From Enterococcus sp. 5H (GTDB lineage: Bacteria > Bacillota > Bacilli > Lactobacillales > Enterococcaceae): DNA of 64,000 nt. Of this stretch, positions 35,344 through 46,300 are shown piece after piece. The translations under genes and the position numbers were made by a program. The first letter of the stretch is position 1. Every line of letters starts with the position of its first letter. The stretch is taken from the NCBI RefSeq assembly GCF_028128615.1, contig NZ_AMDP01000018.1, positions 186,001-250,000 of the forward strand, given 5' to 3'. The notes beneath the pieces were generated by a model, which saw only the letters and a program-made list of their open reading frames with translations, had not been told where the DNA came from and did not search any database.

Positions 35344-36060
35344 GTGCGAATTTTAGCGATAGATACCTCTAACCAGACATTATCAATTGCAGTCTGTGAA
35401 GATAATAAAATAATAGGACAACATACAACTACGGTAAAAAGAAACCATAGTTTAACCTTAATGCCCGCTGTGACACAGTTAATTAAAGAAGTTGGGTTAA
35501 CGCCTAAAGAAATTGATCGGTTTGTCGTAGCTGAAGGCCCAGGTTCTTATACGGGCTTAAGAATTGGTGTGACAACAGCCAAAACACTAGCTTATACGCT
35601 AAAAAAAGAGCTGGTTGGTGTTTCAAGTTTGAAAACTTTAGCGGCAAATTGTGTCAAGATTAATAATCCAATTATTCCGATTTTTGATGCTAGAAGAAAC
35701 AATGTTTATACAGGTGCTTACCAATTTATTGATGGGAAATTAACCACAGTTATTGAGGATTGCCATATTGCTATGGAAACTTGGCTGATTCAATTAAAAG
35801 AGTTAGAAACTGTCTATTTTGTTGGCGAAGATGTTGAAAAATTTCGATCGCAAATCGAGGCGATTTTACCAGATGCAAAGATCAACGAAATTCCGCAATG
35901 GCAAATCCCAAATGGCTCAGTACTGGCTGAACTAGGTCGATTATCGGAGCCTGTAACGGATGCTCACCAATTTTTACCTAATTACTTAAAGCGTGTAGAA
36001 GCAGAAGAAAATTGGTTAAAAGAACATACTGAGGTAGAAAATTATGTTGAAAAAATTTAA
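35344..36060 (+). CDS. tsaB: tRNA threonylcarbamoyladenosine biosynthesis protein TsaB
   Basis: A 238-residue ASKHA-fold protein that partners TsaD in making the t6A modification of ANN-decoding tRNAs. The N-terminus ILAIDTSNQTLSIAVCED and the segment AEGPGSYTGLRIGVTTAKTL are diagnostic. GTG 35344 follows AAGAAAGGGAT. Its stop overlaps the rimI start by 17 nt. Confidence 0.93.
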   Translation: MRILAIDTSNQTLSIAVCEDNKIIGQHTTTVKRNHSLTLMPAVTQLIKEVGLTPKEIDRFVVAEGPGSYTGLRIGVTTAKTLAYTLKKELVGVSSLKTLAANCVKINNPIIPIFDARRNNVYTGAYQFIDGKLTTVIEDCHIAMETWLIQLKELETVYFVGEDVEKFRSQIEAILPDAKINEIPQWQIPNGSVLAELGRLSEPVTDAHQFLPNYLKRVEAEENWLKEHTEVENYVEKI

Positions 36061-36592
36061 TCTGTTCCATAGTATTTTAGGTATTTTCTTTAAAAATCGA
36101 CCTTATGATGAACAAACAGTCACAATTTCAGCAGAAGAATATGTCGTCCGTGCAATTGTTCTTGATGATATCAAGGATTTACTTTCAATTGAAAGAGAAG
36201 TTTATGCAGGGGAGTTGCCGTGGACTAAAACTGCTTTTTTAGTAGAACTCCAGTCATCTGATCCACATTTGTATCTACTCATAAAAAAAGAAGAACAAAT
36301 TATCGGATTTATTGGGTGTCGGCTTTTTGGAAAAGATGCGCATATTACGAATGTTGCTGTTTTAACGAGCTATCAAGGTAAAGGTATCGGCAGCTTTTTG
36401 ATTAGGGAGATTCAGCAGTTTGCAGAGAATAACAATTGCGAAACAATTTCCTTAGAAGTTCGTCTTAGTAATAAAAATGCTCAACGTGTCTATCGACAAC
36501 TCGGGTTTGTTTCAAATACGATAAAACCGGAGTATTATGCAGAAGATAACGAAGATGCGCTAGAAATGATTTTATATTTAAAAGAAGTGTGA
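36044..36592 (+). CDS. rimI: RimI-like ribosomal-protein S18 alanine N-acetyltransferase
   Basis: A 182-residue GNAT acetyltransferase. The acetyl-CoA loop is SYQGKGIGSFLIREI and the C-terminal part carries LEVRLSNKNAQRVYRQLGF, matching RimI. About 35 extra N-terminal residues (LKKFNLFHSILGIFFKNRPY) precede the core. It lies between tsaB and a second GNAT gene in the usual tsaB-rimI-tsaD order. Confidence 0.85.
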   Translation: MLKKFNLFHSILGIFFKNRPYDEQTVTISAEEYVVRAIVLDDIKDLLSIEREVYAGELPWTKTAFLVELQSSDPHLYLLIKKEEQIIGFIGCRLFGKDAHITNVAVLTSYQGKGIGSFLIREIQQFAENNNCETISLEVRLSNKNAQRVYRQLGFVSNTIKPEYYAEDNEDALEMILYLKEV

Positions 36593-36596
36593 AGCG

Positions 36597-37061
36597 ATGT
36601 ATTATTCAAAAGAAGATTTAATTGAAGAAGATTTAGCTGAAATAGTCTGGCAGTTGAGTTCAGCTGCATATAGTCATGGTTCACCTTGGTCTAAAGAACA
36701 ATTTCAGGTAGATATCGAACAAGATACCAGTCGTTATCTAGTGATGTTAAAAAATAAGCAGTTGCTTGGTTTTATCAGCTATCATCTGGTTTTAGATGAA
36801 GCGGAATTTACTCATGTAGTTACTCATTACGAATATCAACAACAAGGATTGGGGAGTCAATTATTAGATCAAGTAATCCAAGAATTAAGTCAAAAAGGGG
36901 TAACTAAGGTATTTTTAGAAGTGCGTATAGCTAATTTAGGTGCGCGGCATTTGTACCGAAAAAAAGGATTTAAAGAAATCAATCTTCGGAAAAATTACTA
37001 TCATCATCCTGTCGAAGATGGAATTGTGATGTGTTTAGAGATTAAGGAAGTGAGTCAATGA
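36597..37061 (+). CDS. GNAT acetyltransferase, second RimI-like paralogue
   Basis: A 154-residue GNAT protein with [16 protein letters not shown] (acetyl-CoA binding loop) and [19 protein letters not shown]. It is similar to the preceding RimI-like protein along the core but lacks the N-terminal extension. It starts 4 nt after it and overlaps tsaD by 4 nt, so the cluster is co-translated. Which of the two acts on S18 cannot be told from sequence. Confidence 0.83.
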   Translation: MYYSKEDLIEEDLAEIVWQLSSAAYSHGSPWSKEQFQVDIEQDTSRYLVMLKNKQLLGFISYHLVLDEAEFTHVVTHYEYQQQGLGSQLLDQVIQELSQKGVTKVFLEVRIANLGARHLYRKKGFKEINLRKNYYHHPVEDGIVMCLEIKEVSQ

Positions 37062-38092
37062 CTTTTTTTACAAAAGAAAGAAAATTATTATTAGCCATTG
37101 AAAGCAGTTGTGATGAAACAAGTGTTGCTGTTGTAGAAGATGGCGATCAAATTTTAGCTAATATTGTAGCTTCGCAAGTCAATAGTCATCGACGATTTGG
37201 CGGTGTTGTACCAGAAGTTGCTAGTCGTCACCATGTTGAAGAAATTACTCTATGCATTGAGGATGCTTTAACTGAAGCAGCCGTAAAACCGGAAGAATTA
37301 AGTGGAGTAGCTGTAACGTATGGACCTGGATTAGTGGGTGCGCTATTAATCGGCCTTTCAGCTGCGAAAGCTTTTGCTTGGGCACATGATTTACCATTAA
37401 TTCCTGTTAACCATATGGCTGGTCATATCTACGCGGCGAATTTTGTTGAACCGTTGGAATTTCCATTAATGGCTTTATTAGTTAGCGGAGGACATACGGA
37501 ATTAGTTTATATGAAAGAAACGGGTTCGTTTGAAATTATTGGTGAAACAAGAGATGATGCAGCTGGTGAAGCCTACGATAAAGTAGGTAGAGTATTAGGC
37601 TTAGCCTATCCAAGCGGAAAAGAAATCGATGAGCTGGCACATCTTGGTGAGGACACGTATCATTTTCCAAGGGCGATGATTAAAGAAGCGAATTACGATT
37701 TTAGTTTTAGCGGGTTAAAAAGCTCGTTTATTAATACCGTCCATAATGCGCAACAACGTGAAGTAGACTTGTCAGTCAAAGATTTAGCTGCCAGTTTTCA
37801 AGCCAGTGTGATTGATGTATTAGTAGATAAAACAATTCGTGCCTGCAAAGAATATCCAGTAAAACAGTTAGTCGTTGCTGGTGGTGTGGCAGCAAATCAA
37901 GGATTGCGCGAGCGATTGAGCGAAACGGTTTCTGAAGAGCTTCCCAATGTAAAATTAATTGTTCCACCGCTTAAACTTTGTGGCGATAATGCTGCGATGA
38001 TTGGTGCGGCAGCGTTTGTTGAAGCTGAAAAAGGTCATTTTGCTGACTATTATCTAAATGCCGATCCCAGCTTGTCGTTTATGACTATTTGA
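37058..38092 (+). CDS. tsaD: tRNA N6-adenosine threonylcarbamoyltransferase TsaD
   Basis: A 344-residue metal-dependent enzyme that transfers the threonylcarbamoyl group to A37 of tRNA together with TsaB and TsaE. Visible features are [18 protein letters not shown] at the N-terminus, the metal-binding NHMAGHIYA motif and the [15 protein letters not shown] segment. It shares an ATGA overlap with the preceding GNAT gene. Confidence 0.96.
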   Translation: MTFFTKERKLLLAIESSCDETSVAVVEDGDQILANIVASQVNSHRRFGGVVPEVASRHHVEEITLCIEDALTEAAVKPEELSGVAVTYGPGLVGALLIGLSAAKAFAWAHDLPLIPVNHMAGHIYAANFVEPLEFPLMALLVSGGHTELVYMKETGSFEIIGETRDDAAGEAYDKVGRVLGLAYPSGKEIDELAHLGEDTYHFPRAMIKEANYDFSFSGLKSSFINTVHNAQQREVDLSVKDLAASFQASVIDVLVDKTIRACKEYPVKQLVVAGGVAANQGLRERLSETVSEELPNVKLIVPPLKLCGDNAAMIGAAAFVEAEKGHFADYYLNADPSLSFMTI

Positions 38093-38141
38093 AATGAACA
38101 TTAAAATTAATGGAAGACTAGGCAGAGTGAAAAAATTTTGC

Positions 38142-38147
38142 TATAAT
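38142..38147 (+). promoter_or_regulatory. extended -10 promoter of argS
   Basis: TATAAT preceded by TGC makes an extended -10, with the start of the leader RNA expected near 38154. Confidence 0.6.
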
Positions 38148-38153
38148 AAATCG

Positions 38154-38392
38154 AGTTTCATACTGATTCGTTGAAAAAGAGAGTATTTCATTTAGCATTA
38201 ATATAGCGATTTCGGGTTGGTGGAAGCCGAAAGTAATGGGATGGAAGAAACGTACTTTTGAGAATCTGCTTAGGCAGACGGCAATCTACCGTTATTAGAG
38301 TGAAGTGGGTTCAATTAAATTGGACAAGTAGAGTGGTACCGCGGGAAAATCTCGTCTCTGGTGTTTTTAACACTAGAGATTTTTTGCATTTT
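38154..38392 (+). promoter_or_regulatory. T-box riboswitch of argS (arginine type)
   Basis: This leader contains the conserved T-box antiterminator sequence GTGGTACCGCGGG (38333-38345) and an intrinsic terminator with stem CTCTGGTGTT (38356-38365) and AACACTAGAG followed by T6. In Stem I the 5' AGTA (38182-38185) faces a loop in which CGT at 38251-38253 is the likely specifier codon for arginine. Uncharged tRNA-Arg would stabilise the antiterminator and allow argS transcription. The specifier assignment is by inspection. Confidence 0.88.
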
Positions 38393-38471
38393 TCTAAAGG
38401 TGACCGAATGTCTATAAAACAAAATAAATACATCATTATCATAAAATAAATACTAGGAGGAATTTCGTTCC

Positions 38472-40163
38472 ATGAATAACAAAGAAATCGTAGCAAAAGC
38501 CATTTTTGATGTGGTAAAAGAGGATTTATCTTTAGAAACAGTTACACAATTACTGGAAAATCCTAAATCAGTTGATCACGGTGACGTCGCTTTTCCAGCT
38601 TTTTCATTAGCCAAAGTTTATCGCAAAGCACCCCAACAAATTGCGGCAGATTTAGCTGAAAAAATTGCTGGTGATGATTTTGAAAAAATTGAAGTTGTTG
38701 GTCCCTATTTAAATTTCTTTATGAACAAAGCGGCTGTCAGCCAAGCAGTAATTGGCCAAATCGCTAAAGAAAAAGGTCACTATGGTGATAGTACAATTGG
38801 CGGAAAAGGTCAAGTTCCTATTGATATGTCATCTCCAAATATTGCTAAACCAATCTCAATGGGACATCTGCGTTCTACAGTAATCGGCAATTCAATTGCT
38901 TACATTTTAGAAAAAATCGGCTATGAACCTGTTCGGATTAACCACTTGGGAGATTGGGGTACACAGTTCGGTAAGTTAATTGTTGGTTATAAAAAGTGGG
39001 GTTCAGAAGAAGCGGTTAAATCAGCACCAATCGCGGAACTATTACGTTTATATGTTCAATTCCATGAAGAAGCAGAGACTCAACCAGAATTGGAAGACGA
39101 AGCACGTGCTTGGTTTAAAAAACTGGAAGAAGGCGACGAAGAAGCTACTCAATTGTGGCAATGGTTTCGTACTGAGTCATTAAAGGAATTCGATAAAATT
39201 TATTCAATGCTGGAAGTATCTTTTGATTCATATAACGGTGAGGCATTCTACAATGATAAAATGGATGAAATCGTGACAATGTTAGAAGAAAAACATTTGT
39301 TAACAGAAAATCAAGGAGCTGAAATCGTTGATTTAACAGCTTACGATTTAAATCCAGCGTTAATCAAAAAATCAGATGGGGCAACACTCTATATTACTCG
39401 TGACTTAGCTGCAGCGGTATACCGCAAACGCACATATGACTTTGCTAAATCATTGTATGTTGTAGGTAATGAACAAAGTAATCACTTTAAGCAATTAAAA
39501 GCAGTCTTAAAAGAGCTTGGTTTTGATTGGTCTGATGATATGCACCACATCCCATTTGGATTAATCACACAAGGCGGGAAAAAATTATCTACTCGTAAAG
39601 GGAAAATTGTTCTTTTAGAAGAAGTATTAAACGAAGCGGTTGAGTTAGCTAATAAGCAAATTATGGAAAAAAATCCTGACTTGCCAAATCGTGAAGAAGT
39701 AGCCAAACAAGTTGGGATTGGCTCAGTTATTTTCCATGATTTGAAAAATGATCGTTTGAATAACTTTGATTTTGTTTTAGAAGAAGTTGTGCGTTTTGAA
39801 GGTGAAACTGGACCTTACGTTCAATACACTCATGCTCGTGCAATGAGTATCTTGAGAAAAGCAGAATTTACAATTGACGAAACCAAAGATTATGCATTAA
39901 ATGACAAAGAAAGCTGGGAAGTTATCAAATTATTGCAAAAGTTTCCGGAAATCGTTATGCAAGCTGCGGATAAATACGAACCATCTGTAATCGCTAAACA
40001 TGCAATCCAAGTGGCCCAAGCGTTTAATAAATACTATGCCCATGTGAAAATTTTAGCTGATGATGAACAAAAGGAATCACGTTTGGCTTTAGTGTTTGCC
40101 ATGGCTACAATTATTAAAGAAGATTTACGTCTTTTAGGACTACATGCGCCAGAAGAAATGTAA
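38472..40163 (+). CDS. argS: arginyl-tRNA synthetase
   Basis: A 563-residue class I synthetase. The HIGH-type motif is seen in [16 protein letters not shown], with a KMSKS-like loop at [10 protein letters not shown] and the C-terminal DALR anticodon-binding domain ([11 protein letters not shown]). It starts after AGGAGGAATTTCG. It is controlled by the arginine T-box just upstream. Confidence 0.96.
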   Translation: MNNKEIVAKAIFDVVKEDLSLETVTQLLENPKSVDHGDVAFPAFSLAKVYRKAPQQIAADLAEKIAGDDFEKIEVVGPYLNFFMNKAAVSQAVIGQIAKEKGHYGDSTIGGKGQVPIDMSSPNIAKPISMGHLRSTVIGNSIAYILEKIGYEPVRINHLGDWGTQFGKLIVGYKKWGSEEAVKSAPIAELLRLYVQFHEEAETQPELEDEARAWFKKLEEGDEEATQLWQWFRTESLKEFDKIYSMLEVSFDSYNGEAFYNDKMDEIVTMLEEKHLLTENQGAEIVDLTAYDLNPALIKKSDGATLYITRDLAAAVYRKRTYDFAKSLYVVGNEQSNHFKQLKAVLKELGFDWSDDMHHIPFGLITQGGKKLSTRKGKIVLLEEVLNEAVELANKQIMEKNPDLPNREEVAKQVGIGSVIFHDLKNDRLNNFDFVLEEVVRFEGETGPYVQYTHARAMSILRKAEFTIDETKDYALNDKESWEVIKLLQKFPEIVMQAADKYEPSVIAKHAIQVAQAFNKYYAHVKILADDEQKESRLALVFAMATIIKEDLRLLGLHAPEEM

Positions 40164-40201
40164 GTAAGATTTCAATAAGTTAACTAGAATTTTTAAGTAG
40201 A

Positions 40202-40246
40202 AAGAAAAAGGCAAGCAAGTTAAATGCTCGTCTTTTTCTTTTTTTA
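40202..40246 (+). terminator. intrinsic terminator after argS
   Basis: AAAGAAAAAGGCAAGCA (40202-40218) pairs with TGCTCGTCTTTTTCTTT (40226-40242) with one mismatch and a wobble pair, and T-run following. Confidence 0.85.
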
Positions 40247-40399
40247 ATGAAAAATAATAAAATAATGATAGATAAATAAATATTTTTGTTTATTTTGCAT
40301 ATAAATCACATACGTTTTTTATATAAGGTTCTTATCTATAGTAATATGTTTCATGTAGGCTTATACTCTAAATTATTGATATATTTGGAGGAATTAAAA

Positions 40400-43300
40400 A
40401 TGGAAAAAAATTATGGAAAAAAAATAATTTATGGAATAATGACGCTCTTGATTTTTATTCAGTATTTTATTCCAATTATTAGTATTGCTGAAACATTTAA
40501 TAAAAAAGAAGCTGAATCGCTTCAACTCAACAATGTAGAAGTAAAAAACCTAGACTCTGAAGAAGCAACAATCGAGATCAAAGGACAAGTTGTGAATAAT
40601 GGAACACAAATGATAGAGAAAGAGCTAAGTTTTTCTAATGCTATCTCACTTGCCGATCAATCTGAATTAAAAGCAGATGGATCAGCTGATATTAATTATT
40701 TAATTAATGAAAATAAAATATATTTAAAAATTACGGCTGGAAGTACTGGTGATTTTTTGATTAAAGTACCAATTGATCAAAAACAATTAAGGTCGCTTCA
40801 AAATATTTCAGTTTTAAATGGCAATCAAACTGTGACAACTGAAATAACCACAAAGACTAACACATCATCAAATCCAGAGCAAGAACAAGCTGCCAGCTCG
40901 TCGACAACTGAGTCTTCAAAAACAGCAGATAATAATACAGTTATACCTAAAGCAGATACTCCTTCTGACATTCGAACTTATTTTCCAAACAATACAGGAA
41001 CGATTATCGACAATGCAAGTGTTGTCTATAAAGATAAAGCAGGGAATATTTTAACAGCGCCAATTCCAGCAGATGCTGACGTTACGGTTCATTATGATTG
41101 GTCAATTCCTGAAGAAATTCGTAGTCAAATAAAAGCTGGAGACTATTTTACATTTAACCTTCCTAACGAAGTGAAAATAAATGGCCCTCAAAGTGGTTCA
41201 TTAAAAGGACCGGATGGTGAAGTGTATGCAACGTATACATTGGATGAAAATGGTAAGGTAACAATTACTTTTAACGAGAATGTAACAACTGAGATCGATA
41301 TTAAAGGCGATTTCAATTTTAATACAGTTTTTGATACTGAACATATCGATGGACCCGGAGATCACCAAATTACCTTTCCGACTGAAGATAATGTTCCTCC
41401 AATTGATGTGGTAGTAAAACCATCAACAAGTACATCAATAGCAAAAGATGGACACTTTGACCGCACACCTAATCCAACATCTGTTGAATGGACTGTAGAC
41501 TTTAATCAAGGCATGAATGAATTGTCTAATCCTGAAATTACGGAACATTGGCCAGCCGGTATTGACTACAAATCTGTAAAAGTCTATAAACTCGTGATGA
41601 ATTTAGATGGAACAATCAAAGAAGTTGCTGAAGAATTAGATCCTAGCCAATATACCGTAGATGCTAATGGAAATGTAAAAATTTTAGGCGATACTTCTGA
41701 TGCTTATCGAATTGTTTACCAAACAGATATTAATGAAAGTGTCATTCCAGATGACGGTGGAAACATTTCGTTCACTAACCGTGCCACATTGTCTGATGAT
41801 AACGATGTAGATGGAATTGATGCGAAAGACACTGTAACGAGTGAGTATGGAAAAATGGTTGAAAAAAACCGCAGCAATTATGATCCGAATGCACAAGAAT
41901 TTTCTTGGGAAATTAAGTACAATTATGGCGAAAAAACAATCGAACAAGATCAAGCAGTTATTACGGATACCTTGAGCAGCAATATGGATTTAGTAGCTGA
42001 CTCTGTGCATATTTATAATGTAACATTTGGACCTAATGGTGAAGAAATCAAAGGAGCAGAACTTTCAACGCCCGGAGACTACACTTTGGAACCTAACCCG
42101 AATGGTTCAGGATTCGTAGTTAAATTTACTCATGATATTGATAGTGCCTACAAAATTGAATACAAATCAAAAGTAAATACAATTATTACTGACCCGACAG
42201 CAGTAAACAATTCGGTTGACGTGGGAACAGGTGAGCATGGAGAAGGAAGCGGGAATGCTAATCAGCAAAATGTAATCAAAAATTTAACTACAGTGGACTA
42301 TGAAAACAATAGTGTTAATTGGAAAGTTCAAGTCAATAATAATCACTACTATATGAAAGATCTGGAGATTGAGGATACTTTTCAACCGGTTCCGGGGCTA
42401 ACTTTAGCTAAAAATCCTGATGGGAATAGTCTGTTAACCATAAAATCATCAAACGGAACAACTTTAGTTTATGGGCAAGATTATACAATTGAAGAGCATT
42501 TTGATGCTGCGAGTCAGGAGACAGGTTTTACAATTAAATTTTTGGCTCCGACCTATAATCCAACAACAGATTCTTTTGTAATTGAGTATACGACTAATTT
42601 TGATAGTGAATTGATTGATCCTAGAGATCCAGATTTAGATCATTTTACAAATGATGTATTTGCGCAGTGGAAAGATCAAAACGGAGATGACCATCATTCA
42701 GATGACGGAGATAATTTTACCCCAGATCCAGATTACTCTTTAAATGCTAAAAAAGGTGGATTATATAATGCTCAAACAAAATTAATCACTTGGACCAGTA
42801 CGGTTAATCTAAGTGGTCATTTGTTAACTGATGCGTACTTTAAAGATACGATCAAAGATAATCAAAAATATGTTTCAGACTCACTAAAAATTTATGAAGG
42901 AAGAACACAACCTGATGGTACTGTCCAAAAAATAGATGATGTTCCCGACAATGACAGAATGATTTCTGTTCAAGAACCAAGCGTAGAGAATGGTCAGTTA
43001 ATGGATATTCGTTTTCCGAATGAGAGTCAATATACCTATGTCATTGAGTTTCAAACTTCGTTAGTAGGTGAAGTAATTGACGATTCGCAGTCTTATGAAA
43101 ATGTCGCTGAATATTCCAATAATGGACTTGAGCGAGATGTCATTGGTGAAGTTACAGTAAAAAATGGCGGCTCGCATTTACAAAAAAATGGTAAGCTAGA
43201 TCCGAATGATCCCTCGTATGTTATTTGGAATTTAACGATTAATCCAGCTCAATCAACGTTATCAAACGTTGTTGTTCATGACTATCCTTCTGATAACCAG

Positions 43301-46300
43301 ATTGCTGATAAAGAATCAATAAAACTTTATGAAACAACAGTTAACGAGCTGGGTGATGTGACACCAGATAAAACCAGACCTTTTATTGAGGGAACAGATT
43401 ATTCTGTTGAAATGACAACAGACAATGTTACAGGGGATCAAGTGATAACCGTTACATTCCTGCACGAAATATCAAAAGCCTATTATATGGAGTATCGTTC
43501 CTTGGTTAATTCCAGTGCAGCAGGTAGTACGGATACAGTTTCAAACAAAGCAGATATTACAGGTGATGGGACTAAGACAATAACAGATGACAGCGGTCAT
43601 GATATTACCGTTCCGGTCGATCATACAGGTGGAAATGCCTCGGGTAAAAAGGGCAGTATTACGTTCCAAAAAACGAAAGAAGATCAAAGTACTTTTCTAA
43701 CGGGTGCTCATTTTCAATTGTGGAATACTACGATGACGCAAGTTTTGCGTGAAGGTGATGTTGATGCTTCTGGAAAAATCCAATTTGGTAACCTGCAATT
43801 AGGTGAGTATTTACTTTTTGAAACAAGTGCGCCAAATGGCTATACTATTCCTGATAATTTAATTTACGGTTTGCGAATTAAGATTACGGCCGAAACATCT
43901 GACGTCAATGCAGCTCCAATGAAAATTGTGAACACCCCTAATAAAGTAATTTTAACTAAAACTGGAGAATCAGGGGAAAAACTAGCAGGTGCTGAATTCA
44001 AACTAGAGCGCCAGGACGCTTCTTTATGGTTACCGATTAGTGTCGGGAATTTAGTAACAGACAGCCAAGGAAAACTAACTATTGATAGTTTATTACCTGG
44101 TCATTACCGTATAAATGAAACCAAAGCACCTACTGGTTATCTTTTAAATACAACACCGATTGAATTTGATGTGTTAAAAAATGCCAATAACCAAATTCCA
44201 ACAGTTAATTTAGCGATGGTTGATTATCAAGGCTCAGCAGAGCTACAGAAAAATGATGAAGAAGGCAATTCATTAATTGGAGCTGTTTTCAAAGTTGTCG
44301 ATCAAAACGGAAATATAGTGCAAGACAATTTGACTTCTGATCTGTCAGGAAAAGTTAATGTTACTGGTTTGGCTCCGGGAAACTATAAATTTGTTGAAAC
44401 TAAAGCACCAAATGGTTATATCTTAAATACTGAAGAATATTCATTTTCGATTATTAATTCAGATACTGGAAAACCTGAAACCATTGAAGTTGGTACAGCT
44501 ATTAATTACCAAGGTATTGCGCAACTAGTTAAAACAGATAAAAGCGGCACGGTTTTAGCAGGAGCTGAATTCAAAGTTGTTGACAGTAATAATAACACGA
44601 TTAAAGATCAGTTGGTTTCGGACGGATCAGGTGTTGTTTCAATTGAGGGGCTTGCGCCGGGAAATTATAAGTTCATTGAAACCAAAGCGCCGGATGGTTA
44701 CCTTTTAAACACGCAACCAGTTTCTTTCACTATTAGTGCTTCGGCCAATGGTAAGCCAACAGTTATTCAAGCTGGGAGTCTGAAAAATTTTAAAGGATCG
44801 TTTGAAATCAAGAAAGTTGATACTACTGTAAAGCCATTAGCTGGCGCTGTATTTTCACTATTTGATGAAAATCACCAACCACTAAATCAATCAGTAACAA
44901 CGGATAAAAACGGTCTTGCTTTATTTGAAAACTTAAGTCCCGGGACTTATTATGTGGAGGAAACAAAAGCACCTGAACTTCCGGATGGTTCAGATTACGT
45001 TATTAACCAGTATCAAATCAAAGTTGTCATTCCTGAATCAGCGCAAGAAGAACCACAAGTGATTAATTTAGGAGACTTCCAAAACTTCAAAGGAAAAGCT
45101 GTGATTACGAAAGAAGGAAATGGCAGAGAAATTGCTGGTGCTGTTTTTGACTTATTCTTGTTTGACAAAGTAACTGGAACAGAAAGAAAAATAGCTGAGG
45201 TTACTTCTGCAAATGATGGGAATATACCAATTGATAACTTAGGTGCCGGCTCTTATAAATTAGTTGAAACAAAACCTGCACCAGGATTTATTATCAATAC
45301 CCAGCCGATTTATTTTGTTGTTGATCCTAATCTTATTGATCAACCAGAAGATGAATTGAAATTTGAAAATTACCAAGTGTCCGTTCAAGCTAAAAAAATT
45401 GATGGTGATGGACTGGGGAACAATCTAGAAAGTAACGATCAACAAGCACTTGCTGGTTCTGAATTTCAAATATTTAAACAGAATGAAGATGGCAGTCGAG
45501 GAGAAAAAGCGACGTTTTATGATAAAGATGGCAATCAAACAGATACTTTAATTTCGGATAAAGATGGCGGGGTTTTGGCTACTGGGTTAGAAAGTGGCAG
45601 TTATTTGCTAGTGGAAACAAAAGCGAACTCGGGTTACGTTTTAAATAAACGAGAAATACCTTTTGAAGTAACACCAGAGTTAGGTGAACCACAACCAATT
45701 AATCTTGAAACATTTTCAAACTATCGAGGAAAAATGGATATTACTAAAACTAGTGAAACCGATCAGAAATTAACTGGCGGCACATTCATTTTGACCAAAA
45801 ATAAAGATACAAAAGTACCTGTGACTGTGTTGGATAAAAATGGTGAAGAAACTGAAGAACTACACGCAGACGGTGGTCATATAACTGCTCAAGGGATTGA
45901 ACCTGGAGTATATTATCTAATCGAAACCGCAGCACCGTCAGGCTACATTTTAAATACTAATCCAATTGAAGTAACCATTACGGCAGAATCAACAGAAAAA
46001 GCTGGACTAACTGTTAATGGTAACTTGATTAATTATCAAGGAAGTGCAGTGTTGACTAAAGTTGGAGAATCGGACGATCCGTTAGCGGGTGCTGAATTTA
46101 AAGTAGTTGATAAAAATGGTAAAGATGTTCAAACGCAACTAATTTCAGATGATAAAGGAAAAGTGATAGCTGACCATTTGGCTCCAGGTACCTATTATTT
46201 TGTTGAAACGAAAGCACCAAACGGGTATCAATTAAGCGATCAAAAAGCAGAATTTGAAATTCCAGAAGAAGCTAATGGAAAACCAGCAGTTGTTGCTGTA

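Noticed and set aside
40286-40399. N-terminal extension of the adhesin frame upstream of ATG 40400
   Set aside because: The extra 38 residues lack a ribosome binding site, while TTGGAGG precedes ATG 40400, which gives a proper signal peptide.
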